Positions 1-8,175 of a DNA stretch of 64,000 nucleotides are shown here, piece after piece. The first letter of the stretch is position 1. Every line of letters begins with the position of its first letter. The DNA is taken from assembly GCF_900116195.1 (NCBI RefSeq), contig NZ_FOZW01000003.1, positions 62,001 to 126,000 of the forward strand, in the 5' to 3' direction. The notes beneath the pieces are model-generated. The model worked only from the letters and a program-made list of their open reading frames with translations, had not been told where the DNA came from and did not search any database. The stretch is from Alloyangia pacifica. Its GTDB lineage: Bacteria; Pseudomonadota; Alphaproteobacteria; Rhodobacterales; Rhodobacteraceae. A program made the position numbers and the translations under genes.

Positions 1-366
1 TCAGCTTGCCAGCAGAGCCTCGATCTTAGCCAGCAGGTCCGGCAGGTCGATGGGCTTGGTGCCGAAGGCATCGCACCCCGCCTCCATCGCCTTCACCCGG
101 TCGGCCTCCATCGCGTGGGCGGTGAGCGCAATCACCGGGATCGCGGCTGTCGCGGCGTCGGCCCGGAGCGCCCGCGTCGCGGCCCAGCCGTCGAGCACCG
201 GCAGGCTCATGTCCATCAGCACGATGTCCGGGCGCGCGTCGCGCGCCATGTCCACCCCCGCCTGCCCGTCGCGCGCGGCGAGGATCTCGTAGCCCTTGCG
301 CTGCAGCCGCCGGCTCAGCATGTCGAGGTTCATGTCGTTGTCCTCGACGATCAGGATCGTCGTCAT
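1..366 (-). CDS. Stand-alone response regulator receiver (CheY-like)
   Basis: A 121-residue single receiver domain with no output domain. The N-terminal acidic pair (ILIVEDND), the phosphoacceptor Asp in the VLMDMSLP segment, the conserved Thr in IALTAHA and the Lys in GTKPID are all present. The start at 366 is chosen because it gives exactly one receiver domain and overlaps the end of the upstream hybrid kinase by 4 bases (ATGA), indicating translational coupling. A longer in-frame extension upstream is low-complexity Arg/Gly/Ala and is a shadow of the kinase. It probably takes phosphate from the kinase (directly or through a phosphotransfer protein elsewhere) and acts by protein-protein contact. 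The gene is complete, its stop lying at the first base of the window. Confidence 0.9.
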   Translation of the reverse strand: MTTILIVEDNDMNLDMLSRRLQRKGYEILAARDGQAGVDMARDARPDIVLMDMSLPVLDGWAATRALRADAATAAIPVIALTAHAMEADRVKAMEAGCDAFGTKPIDLPDLLAKIEALLAS

Positions 367-3041
367 GCGCGCTCCTCCCCCGGTGGTCCGACCGTCCCGT
401 CTCCCGCGCCCACCTGCCGGGCGATCGCCGCCAGCAGCCCCGAGCGCCCGTCTCCGCCTTTCCTCACCACGTCGCGGGCGTTGGCCTTGAGCCAATCGAA
501 TTCGCGCCGCGTCAGGTCCTTCGAGGTGACCACGATCACCGGCAACGCCCGCCCCGCCTCGGTCTCGCGCAACCGCCGCAGGGTCTGGAACCCGTCGAGG
601 TTGGGCATCATCAGGTCGAGCACCATCAGCCCCGGCATCCGCTCGGCGATCAGCGTCAGCGCCCGCGCGCCATCGGCGGCTTCGCGCACCGCCCAACCCT
701 CGCGCGCGAGGATACGGCGAAACAGGCCGCGTGTCGCGGGATCGTCGTCGACCAGCAGCACCTCGCGCGCCTGATCGCCGGTGAGCGCGCGCAGCGCCGC
801 CAGCAGCAGCTCGGGCTCCACCGGCTTGCGGAGCAGCTCCACCGCGCCGAAGGCCAGCCCCATCTCGCGATCCGACAGGATCGAGACCATGATCACCGGC
901 GTCTCGCAGAGCAGCGGGTCTTCCTTCATCTCGCGCAGCACCGACCAGCCGTCGGTCTCCGGCATGATGATGTCGAGCAGCACCGCATCGGGGCGCCGCG
1001 CGCGCGCCAGCGCCAGACCCGCGACCGCGTCCGAAGCGGTCAGCACCCGGTAGCCCGCCCCGCGTACCGTCGCGCCGAGGCTGTCCAGCGCCGCAGCGTC
1101 ATCGTCGATGATCAGGATCGTCGCCGCGCCCCCCTGTCCCGCATCTGCCGCGCCGCCTGCGGGCAGGCGCATGGTAAAGCACGCGCCTGCCCCCGGCGCA
1201 GAGGTCGCGCCGATGCTGCCGCCCAGCATCTCGCAGTAGCTCTTGACGATGGACAGGCCGAGACCGGTGCCCCCGTATTTGCCCGAGGTGGAGCTGTCCG
1301 CCTGCACGAAGGGGCGGAACAGGCGCGACAGCTGCGCCTCGCTCATGCCGATCCCCTCGTCGCGCACCTCGAAGACCACCTCCCCGCCGTCCCGGCGCAC
1401 TTCCAGCTCGACCCGACCCTTGCTGGTGAACTTGCTGGCGTTGGAGAGCAGGTTGAACAGGTTCTGCCGCAGCTTGGTGCGGTCGGTCCGCATCGTGCCT
1501 ATGCCCGGGGGCACTGCGACGCTCAGCCTGTTGGCATTGATTGCCAACAATGGTGCCACGGTCAGCCGCACGTCCTCGATCAGCGGGGTGATCTCCACCT
1601 CCTCGAGGAACAGCTCCATCTTACCGGCCTCGATCTTCGACAGGTCGAGCACATCGTTGATCAATGCCAGAAGATGCCGCCCCGAGCTTTCGATGCGCTG
1701 CAGGTCGGGCACCGACCCGGTCTCGCCCGCGTCCTCGGCGTCCTCGATCAGCATCTCGGAATAGCCGATGATCGCATTGAGCGGCGTGCGCAGCTCGTGG
1801 CTCATCGAGGCGAGGAAACGGCTCTTGGCCTCGTTTGCCTGCTCTGCCTCGGCGCGGGCGTCTTCGAGCTCGACCTGCCGGGCGCGCAGCTCGGAGATAT
1901 CGGAATAGACCGCCACCGTGCCGCCGTCCGGCGTCTTGCGCTTCGACACCAGCAGCCATCGGCCGTCGTAGGCCATTTCGACCCGCGAGCCGGCCGGGCT
2001 GGCATGGCGGGCAAGGCACTCGGCGCGCCAGGTGTCGACCTCCTCCGGCGCGACGTCGAGGGTGCCCGAGGCCAGCTCGGCGTCGAGCAGCTCGGCGTAG
2101 CTGGCACTCTCCGGCAGATCCCGGGCAAAGGCGAAAATCTCGAGGAACCGACGGTTGCGCAGCACCAGACGGTCCGCGGCATCGAAGAGCGCGAAGCCGT
2201 CGGGAATCGTCTCCACCGCGGTGAGCACGGTGCGGCGCTGGCTGGCGTTGATCTCTTCGAGCTCGGCGCGCGCCTGCTGCGCCTCGTGCAGCGCTCTCAG
2301 CGTGGTCGCGAGCCGCCCGAACTCATCCGCGCCCTCGGGCGGCAGGTCGCCCGGCGCGCGGCCTTCCTGCAGGTCGACCATCGCCCGGTCGATACGGGTC
2401 AGCGGGCGCAGGATGGAGCGCAGCACGAGGGCGGTCAGCAGCGCCCCGGCCACAACGATCAGCGCGCAGATGACGATTGCCCGCAGCCGCGCCGCCTGCG
2501 CCGCGGTGGCCGCCGTGCGGTTCGCCTCCTCCGACTGGCGCGACAGGGTCTCGACCAGTGCGGCCAGCGCCCCGCTGGCGCCGTCGCTCTGCACCCGCGC
2601 CTGCGAAAGCAGGGTGTTTCCGACCACCCGGTTGCCGTCGGCATAAGAGTCGACCGCGGCGATGGCGCTGTTCCAGATACCGTCCAGCGCGCCCTCGATG
2701 GTCGCCGCCGCTTCGGGCGCAAAGCCGCGCAGCTCGGCCAGCCGCTCGGTCAGCCGGTCACGCGCCGCGCCGGCATTGCGCTCCGACAGCGTCAGCTGGC
2801 TGACCGCGAGGTCTGCGAGCCAGTAGCGCACCGCGCCGAACTCGCGCTGCGCCGCCGCCGCGACCTGCAGGCGGCGGAACCGCTCGGTGGCCTCGGCGAT
2901 GCGGCCCTGGTTGGCCGAGAATTCCACCGCCATGATCACCGTGGAGAGCACCAGCACACCCAGCAGCACCGCCGACAGCCCGCCGATGCGAAAGCCGATC
3001 CGGCTGATCCGCCTGCCCGGGCCCGCGGCGGCGCCAGTCAT
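363..3041 (-). CDS. Hybrid sensor histidine kinase with two receiver domains
   Basis: An 892-residue membrane kinase. Visible order: TM1 about 20-42, a helical periplasmic region about 43-187, TM2 about 188-210, HAMP about 208-260, a PAS-like segment about 270-385, a short coiled coil, HisKA with the catalytic His415 in SHELRTPLN, an ATPase domain with N box Asn534 and G1 box DEGIGM at 561-566, then two receivers with phosphoacceptors Asp690 and Asp809. No Hpt domain is present, so onward phosphotransfer needs another protein; the downstream receiver is the obvious local partner. It overlaps the haem-protein gene upstream and the receiver gene downstream by 4 bases each, so all are one operon. 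The ligand is unknown; the context suggests it works with the secreted haem protein. Confidence 0.9.
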   Translation of the reverse strand: MTGAAAGPGRRISRIGFRIGGLSAVLLGVLVLSTVIMAVEFSANQGRIAEATERFRRLQVAAAAQREFGAVRYWLADLAVSQLTLSERNAGAARDRLTERLAELRGFAPEAAATIEGALDGIWNSAIAAVDSYADGNRVVGNTLLSQARVQSDGASGALAALVETLSRQSEEANRTAATAAQAARLRAIVICALIVVAGALLTALVLRSILRPLTRIDRAMVDLQEGRAPGDLPPEGADEFGRLATTLRALHEAQQARAELEEINASQRRTVLTAVETIPDGFALFDAADRLVLRNRRFLEIFAFARDLPESASYAELLDAELASGTLDVAPEEVDTWRAECLARHASPAGSRVEMAYDGRWLLVSKRKTPDGGTVAVYSDISELRARQVELEDARAEAEQANEAKSRFLASMSHELRTPLNAIIGYSEMLIEDAEDAGETGSVPDLQRIESSGRHLLALINDVLDLSKIEAGKMELFLEEVEITPLIEDVRLTVAPLLAINANRLSVAVPPGIGTMRTDRTKLRQNLFNLLSNASKFTSKGRVELEVRRDGGEVVFEVRDEGIGMSEAQLSRLFRPFVQADSSTSGKYGGTGLGLSIVKSYCEMLGGSIGATSAPGAGACFTMRLPAGGAADAGQGGAATILIIDDDAAALDSLGATVRGAGYRVLTASDAVAGLALARARRPDAVLLDIIMPETDGWSVLREMKEDPLLCETPVIMVSILSDREMGLAFGAVELLRKPVEPELLLAALRALTGDQAREVLLVDDDPATRGLFRRILAREGWAVREAADGARALTLIAERMPGLMVLDLMMPNLDGFQTLRRLRETEAGRALPVIVVTSKDLTRREFDWLKANARDVVRKGGDGRSGLLAAIARQVGAGDGTVGPPGEERA

Positions 3042-3823
3042 CTGGTCTCGTGCAGGGTGATCGAGATCGCGCCGCCGAGATCGCCCTCCGCGCCGCCTTC
3101 CTTGGGAAAGCCGGTGATGTCCACCTCGCCCTCGGGCGTGCCGTGGCAGCTCAGGCAGGACGCCGAGTAATACTCGGGGATCAGCATGCGGAACTCCTCG
3201 GCGCCATCCGCGCCCGGCACCACCTCGTACCAGGCGGACCCGGTCTCGTGCTCAGCCGCGGCGAAGCGCGTCTCGATCACCTGCGCTTCCCAGTCGTCGG
3301 GCCGGGCGGTGCGATTGCGCACCAGCTCTGGCGGGGCGGTGACCTTGACCCGTGCCAGATCGCCCACCGCAGCGCCGAAGCGCTCGTTCACCAGCCGCGC
3401 AAAGACCGCCGGGATGAAGCCCTTGAACCCCATGCCCTCCATGTTGATCAGCGGCTGGGACTCGGCGACGACCTCGCGCATCGCCTGCAGCTGCGCCTCC
3501 GTCAGGCGGCGTTGCAGCGGGCTGAGGTCGCCGGCGAGAGGCGCCAGACCGTTGACCTCCTCATAGCGCAGCGCCACCTGGTCCATGAAGACGTCGGGGG
3601 AGAGCCCCTTGTCGCCGGCACCCGGATCGTTGATCCGCTCCTGGTTGGCCGAGACCACCGCGCGCCCGGCGCGCAAGAGCGCCGCGAGCCGGTTGCCGGT
3701 CTCCACCAGGCCGTCCAGCTCCTGCGCCGGAGCGGGCAGAGGCAGGGCCACGAGCATTGCCGTCGCCAGCACCCCGATCCCGCATGCTGCGCGCCGCAGC
3801 GCCCCCTGAAAGCCTCGTCTCAT
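3038..3823 (-). CDS. Secreted c-type haem sensor-like protein (DUF3365/Tll0287-like)
   Basis: A 261-residue protein with a Sec signal peptide (about residues 1-33, ending APAQ) and a single CxxCH haem-attachment motif (CLSCHG) near the C terminus within an EYYSASCLSCHG context. This arrangement matches the DUF3365 / Tll0287-like family of periplasmic haem domains, often attached to or encoded beside signalling proteins; the family call is from memory of its motifs. Here it is a separate soluble or loosely bound periplasmic protein encoded immediately before a hybrid histidine kinase, with 4-base overlaps on both sides (glutaminase upstream, kinase downstream). A redox- or gas-sensing subunit that informs the kinase is the simplest inference. 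Cytochrome c maturation would be needed for function. Confidence 0.8.
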   Translation of the reverse strand: MRRGFQGALRRAACGIGVLATAMLVALPLPAPAQELDGLVETGNRLAALLRAGRAVVSANQERINDPGAGDKGLSPDVFMDQVALRYEEVNGLAPLAGDLSPLQRRLTEAQLQAMREVVAESQPLINMEGMGFKGFIPAVFARLVNERFGAAVGDLARVKVTAPPELVRNRTARPDDWEAQVIETRFAAAEHETGSAWYEVVPGADGAEEFRMLIPEYYSASCLSCHGTPEGEVDITGFPKEGGAEGDLGGAISITLHETR

Positions 3824-5670
3824 TCGAAGGTCCCGATCTGCTCGTTCGCGGCACGCAGCCGGTCCGAAAGGCTGCGTGCGAGATTGGCGAGGATGACCGC
3901 ATAGGCCTGCGGGCGCCTGTCGGCGATCTCCCGGATCTGGTCGATGGCGAAGGCGTGGCAGACCACCGGCCCGCTCGCTACCGCATTGGCCGAGCGCAGG
4001 CCGCCATCGAGCATCGCCAGCTCGCCGAAGGCCTGCCCGGGACCGACCGCGCTGATCCTGCGAGCAGTCTCGCCGACGGGAATGGTGATGCTGACGACCC
4101 CGCGCGCCACCACATAGAAGGCCAGCGCCGCCTCGCCCTGGGTGATGATCCGAGCGCCTGGCTGGTAGGAAAAGGTCGCGGCGGCATTCTGCAGCAGCGC
4201 GATGTCCTCGGGCGCGAGCCCCTGGAACAGTTCGGCCTGCTCGAGCCGCATCGCATCCCCCGCGCCGGTCACCCGCGCCGTACCCAGCACGCCGTCCTCG
4301 AAGTCCTCCAGCGCCGCCTCGGTGGTCGTATAGCTCAGCGCATCTGCCGCGCCCTGCGCGACCAGCGCCTGGGGCAGCGCCGGGCCAAGGCGGTCGGGCA
4401 ATTCGGTCAAAAGGATCCGGCTGCCCTTGCCACCGACCAGGCCGGGAATGCGCGACAGAATGTCGAGCGCGGCGCGATCGATGCTCTCGACCCGCCGGAA
4501 ATCCAGCACCACGGTGCCCGCGGTCCGGGCGCAGCGGCTGGCCTCGCTGGCCACCCGCTCGGCGGTGGCGAAGTAGAGCGGTCCGGTCAGTTCAATGGCC
4601 GCAAAGGCCTCGCCGCCGGCGGCCAGAACCTCGCGTTCGGCTCCGGTGCGCTGGCGCAGCGAGCGGACCTCGCGCGCGCCGTAGACCCGCCGGATCGCCG
4701 ATCCCGGGTCGAGCACGCTGGTGCAGGTGTGCAGCCCGAAGTCCCTCGCGAAGCTGCGGCAGACCTCGATGCCCCGCACCGAGTTGCCCACCGGGTCGAG
4801 CTTCGGCGAGTAGACCGCCAGCCCCACCTGCCCCGGCACCACCGCCATGATCATCCCCGACACGCCGCTCTTGGCTGGCAGGCCGACGTCGTAGAGCCAT
4901 TGCCCGGCGTAGTCGTACATGCCGCAGGTGGTCATCACCGACAGCACGTCGCGGGTGACCTCGGGGGCAAAGACCTGCACACCGGTCATCGGCTGGCGGC
5001 CCAATGTCGCCAGCGTACAGGCCATGGCCGCAAGATCGGCGCAGTTCACCAGCACCGAGCATTGCCGGAAGTAGAGATCGAGCACCCGGTCCGGGTCGGG
5101 TTCGATCATCCCCGAATTCAGCATCAGCCAGGCGATGGCGCGGTTGCGGTGGCCGGTCTCATGCTCGGAGCGGAACACCGCTTCGTCGATCTCTAGCTGC
5201 CGCCCGGCGAGCCGCGAGAAAAGCGCACGCATCTCCTCGGTGCCCTGCCCGGTGCTCTCGCGGGTGAGTAGCGAGGCGGTGACGATGGCGCCCGAGTTGA
5301 CCATCGGGTTGAAGGCGCGGTTGTGCGCCTCGTCGAGCAGGATGGAGTTGAACCGTTCGCCGGTGGGTTCGACCCCGACGCTCCTGAGCACCCGCTCGCG
5401 ACCGAGCTCGGTGAGTGCCTGCCCATACATGAAGGGTTTCGAGACCGACTGGATCGTCACCTCGCGATCCCAGGTGCCGGCCTTGTAGAGCCGACCGTCG
5501 GCTGTCGCGACCGCGATACCGAAATCCGACGGGTCGGCGAGGCCGAGTTGCGGGATGTAGGTCGCCACGTCGCCCGCGTCGTTGGCGGAGAGCTCGGCAA
5601 CCAGCGCCTCTAGGTATTGCCCCAGCACGGTGTTGCCCGCCAGAAACGCGTCGTCCGGAAACGCCTTCAT
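3820..5670 (-). CDS. glsA: Glutaminase fused to STAS and cyclic-nucleotide-binding domains
   Basis: A 616-residue three-part protein. Residues about 1-310 are a serine-dependent beta-lactamase-fold glutaminase (Gln to Glu plus ammonia) with the Ser75-x-x-Lys78 pair in QSVSKPF and the NPMVNSGAI segment. Residues about 345-450 form a STAS domain, and about 480-600 a CRP-type cyclic-nucleotide-binding domain whose phosphate cassette (FGELAMLDGGLRSA) keeps the Arg at 559. Ordinary glutaminases stop near 310 residues, so the C-terminal half is a regulatory addition. The start at 5670 is supported by GGAGGG 5 bases upstream; an upstream in-frame ATG at 5688 is less well placed. It is the first gene of the operon with the haem protein, kinase and receiver. 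Confidence 0.92.
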   Translation of the reverse strand: MKAFPDDAFLAGNTVLGQYLEALVAELSANDAGDVATYIPQLGLADPSDFGIAVATADGRLYKAGTWDREVTIQSVSKPFMYGQALTELGRERVLRSVGVEPTGERFNSILLDEAHNRAFNPMVNSGAIVTASLLTRESTGQGTEEMRALFSRLAGRQLEIDEAVFRSEHETGHRNRAIAWLMLNSGMIEPDPDRVLDLYFRQCSVLVNCADLAAMACTLATLGRQPMTGVQVFAPEVTRDVLSVMTTCGMYDYAGQWLYDVGLPAKSGVSGMIMAVVPGQVGLAVYSPKLDPVGNSVRGIEVCRSFARDFGLHTCTSVLDPGSAIRRVYGAREVRSLRQRTGAEREVLAAGGEAFAAIELTGPLYFATAERVASEASRCARTAGTVVLDFRRVESIDRAALDILSRIPGLVGGKGSRILLTELPDRLGPALPQALVAQGAADALSYTTTEAALEDFEDGVLGTARVTGAGDAMRLEQAELFQGLAPEDIALLQNAAATFSYQPGARIITQGEAALAFYVVARGVVSITIPVGETARRISAVGPGQAFGELAMLDGGLRSANAVASGPVVCHAFAIDQIREIADRRPQAYAVILANLARSLSDRLRAANEQIGTFE

Positions 5671-5985
5671 CCGTGCCCTCCAATCCATTGTGCTCAAGTC
5701 TGGCAATTCTCGGCAAATGCTGACGCTACGGCAAGTTTCAATTTCCGCGGCTTGCGCCGGGAAACCGCTTGCGCAAGCGGCCACCACCTTGCCCCGCGGG
5801 CGCGGGGCAAAAAGCGCCAGTTCTTTGGGCAATGTCAGACCGGTGCCGCACCGCCCTGTGGCCGTTCGGGCGAACCGCAGGCGAGCACGCCTGCCCCGCG
5901 CGCACCCGCATAGCGGGAAAAATTCTTGCACCGTGGAGGTTTGGAGGCAAAACTCCCCGAAGCGCCCGGGGAGGAGAGCGCCCAT
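5671..5985. promoter_or_regulatory. Divergent promoter region between glsA and the SulP gene
   Basis: This 315-base non-coding stretch must hold promoters for both directions. It contains a perfect 16-base palindrome at 5765-5780 (CCGCTTGCGCAAGCGG), a 7-bp stem-loop at 5791-5808 and another at 5877-5894. The first is a reasonable operator candidate for co-regulating the two divergent units. I could not assign convincing -35/-10 boxes. Confidence 0.4.
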
Positions 5986-8163
5986 TTGACCAAAGTGATT
6001 GCCAAGGGGCCACCGTCGGCCCGCACCCGCCTGTCTCATGGCCTGAGCGTCTGCGTTGCACTTGTCGTGCTCGCCGTACTCTCGGTGTCCTTCGTGATCT
6101 CCTTCGCGGCGCTGGTCTATACCGGCCCGCTTTCGGACCAGCTGGGCAAGGGCATCGGGCTCGCGCTGCTCGGGGCCATCGCCATGCCGGTCATCGTCAG
6201 CACGCTCGGCTCGTTCCGGGGCGCGATCGCGCAACCACAGGACGTGCCGGCCGTGCTGCTGGCCGGTGCCGCGGGCGGGATCGCCGGCGTGCTCGGCACC
6301 GGCGAGGCCGCTTTTGCCACTGTCGCGACGCTGACCGCGCTCTCCTCGCTTGCCGCCGGCGCGGCGCTCTACCTGGCCGGGCACTTCCGGCTCGGAGCCC
6401 TGGCACGCTACCTGCCCTACCCGGTCATCGGGGGCTTTCTCTGCGCCACTGGGCTGCTGTTGCTGCTGGGGGCCCTGTCGATGCTGGTGAAACAGCAGGT
6501 CTCGGTCTGGCACCTGGCGCCGCTGCTGCAGCCGCGCGCCGCGCTGCACTGGGGACCGTGGCTGCTGTTCAGCATCTGCACCGTGGCCGCGGTCCGCACA
6601 TCGCGGTCGGACTATGTGCTGCCCGCGCTGCTGGTGCTCGGGGCGGCGGGGTTCTACGCCGTGCTTTGGTTGCTGGGCCTAGATCTCGCCGCCGCCGAGC
6701 GCCTCGGGCTGCTACTCGGCCCCTTCACCGGATCGGGCTTTCTCGAGGGCGTGTCCCCGACGCTGCCGCTGCAGGCGCGCTGGGAACTGATCCTGATGCA
6801 GACACCGACCGTGATCGCCATCGCCGGCATGGCGGTACTCGGCGTGCTGATCAACGCCAGCGGCATCGAGATGGCGCTGTCGCGCGAGCTTGATCTGCAA
6901 CGCGAGCTAAAGGCGACAGGCCTTGCAAATGCCGCCACCGGGATGACCGGCGGGCTCCCGGGCTACCATCTGATCGGAGAGACCCTGCTGGCCAGCAAGA
7001 TGGGCCTCGAGGGGCGCAAGACCCCGGTCTGTATCGCGCTCGCCGCAGCGCTCACCCTGGTGTTCGGCGCCTCGGTGCTCTCGGCCTTCCCGGTCGGGCT
7101 CGCAGCATCCGTGGTGGCCTTCCTCGGCATCGACCTGCTCTACGACTGGCTCTGGCTGCGGCGCAGGCGGCTGCCGAAGGCGGACGTGGCAGTGATCCTC
7201 GCGATCCTGCTGACCGCCGCGACGGTGGGCTTTCTCCCAGCGCTCTGCGTCGGGCTTCTGGCGGCGGTGCTGCTGTTCACCGTCTCTTACGCCGGGGTCG
7301 AGGTGGTGCGGCTGCGCACCACCGGCGCGGCCCGCCGCTCCTCGGTCGAGCGCGGGCGCGAAGCGCAGGCCGCGCTGGCGGATGCCGGACGCGACACCGC
7401 GATCTACGAGCTCGAAGGCTTTCTCTTCTTCGGCACCGCGAACCGCCTGCTGGACCAGATCAGGGCCGAGTTCGACGGTGACACCCCGCCGAAGCGCATC
7501 GTGCTGGACTTTGCCCGGGTCACCGGCGTCGACAGTTCGGCGGCCTTTGCCATCGCCCGCATCGCCGAGGCCAGCGCGCTGCACCGCGCCGAGCTCCTGC
7601 TCTGCGCCCTGCCTGAGGCCGGCCACCGCCTCTTCGAGGCCCTGGGGCCCTTGCCCGGCGCGGAGCTTCACGACACGCTCGACGACGCGCTGCTGACGCT
7701 CGAAACCCGGCTTCTCGGGGGCTCGGCAGAGCACGCCTCTGATAGCCTGCTGGACAGCATGCGCGCGCAGTTCCCCGATCTCGACGTCACCCGCTTCACC
7801 GAGGTTTTGCCCGTGCCACGAGGTGCCTGCCTGATCCCGGCGGGCAGTTGTTCGACCGAGGTCTATCAGCTGCTGAGTGGTCAGCTGCGAGCCGAGATCG
7901 ACGGTTCCGACGGGCGGGCCCGCGTCGTTGCCCGGCTGCTACCCGGGGCGCTGGTCGGCGAGATCGCCTACTACGCCGAGGTGCCGCGCACCGCCGCCGT
8001 GCTCGCCGATGCCGACAGCACGGTCCTGCGGATCGACCCGGAGCGCATCCCGCACGGCGACCAGGGACGCGCGGCGGCTGCGCTGCTGCACCGAACCGTG
8101 GCCGAAAACCTCGCGCGGCGGTTGATGCGCATGACCCAGCTCTTCCGCGACGCCGGAGTTTAG
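5986..8163 (+). CDS. SulP-family anion transporter with STAS and cyclic-nucleotide-binding domains
   Basis: About 725 residues. The N-terminal two thirds is a multi-pass inner-membrane SulP (SLC26-type) permease with about 10-12 hydrophobic segments; substrates of the family include sulfate and bicarbonate and cannot be read from the sequence. It is followed by a STAS domain (LDFARVTGVDSSAAFAI, beginning about residue 465) and a CRP-type nucleotide-binding domain at the end (VGEIAYYAEVPRTAAVLA, retaining the cassette Arg). The start is uncertain: TTG at 5986 follows GGGGAGGAG at suitable spacing, while a TTG at 5926 would add 20 residues. Its STAS plus nucleotide-domain tail mirrors that of the divergent glutaminase, suggesting joint control of the two activities. 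Confidence 0.88.
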   Translation: MTKVIAKGPPSARTRLSHGLSVCVALVVLAVLSVSFVISFAALVYTGPLSDQLGKGIGLALLGAIAMPVIVSTLGSFRGAIAQPQDVPAVLLAGAAGGIAGVLGTGEAAFATVATLTALSSLAAGAALYLAGHFRLGALARYLPYPVIGGFLCATGLLLLLGALSMLVKQQVSVWHLAPLLQPRAALHWGPWLLFSICTVAAVRTSRSDYVLPALLVLGAAGFYAVLWLLGLDLAAAERLGLLLGPFTGSGFLEGVSPTLPLQARWELILMQTPTVIAIAGMAVLGVLINASGIEMALSRELDLQRELKATGLANAATGMTGGLPGYHLIGETLLASKMGLEGRKTPVCIALAAALTLVFGASVLSAFPVGLAASVVAFLGIDLLYDWLWLRRRRLPKADVAVILAILLTAATVGFLPALCVGLLAAVLLFTVSYAGVEVVRLRTTGAARRSSVERGREAQAALADAGRDTAIYELEGFLFFGTANRLLDQIRAEFDGDTPPKRIVLDFARVTGVDSSAAFAIARIAEASALHRAELLLCALPEAGHRLFEALGPLPGAELHDTLDDALLTLETRLLGGSAEHASDSLLDSMRAQFPDLDVTRFTEVLPVPRGACLIPAGSCSTEVYQLLSGQLRAEIDGSDGRARVVARLLPGALVGEIAYYAEVPRTAAVLADADSTVLRIDPERIPHGDQGRAAAALLHRTVAENLARRLMRMTQLFRDAGV

Positions 8164-8175
8164 GCCGGAGTTTAG
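8152..8175. repeat. Perfect 12-bp tandem duplication across convergent stop codons
   Basis: GCCGGAGTTTAG occurs twice head to tail. The first copy supplies the TAG stop of the SulP gene (8161-8163); the second carries the TAA stop of the convergent amidase on the other strand (8172-8174). It appears to be a recent slip duplication that leaves both genes intact. Confidence 0.9.

Noticed and set aside
3820..6549. A 909-residue reading frame as one protein
   Set aside because: The first about 290 residues are Gln/Arg/Gly-rich shadow sequence of the divergent SulP gene; the glutaminase starts at 5670 with a good ribosome-binding site.
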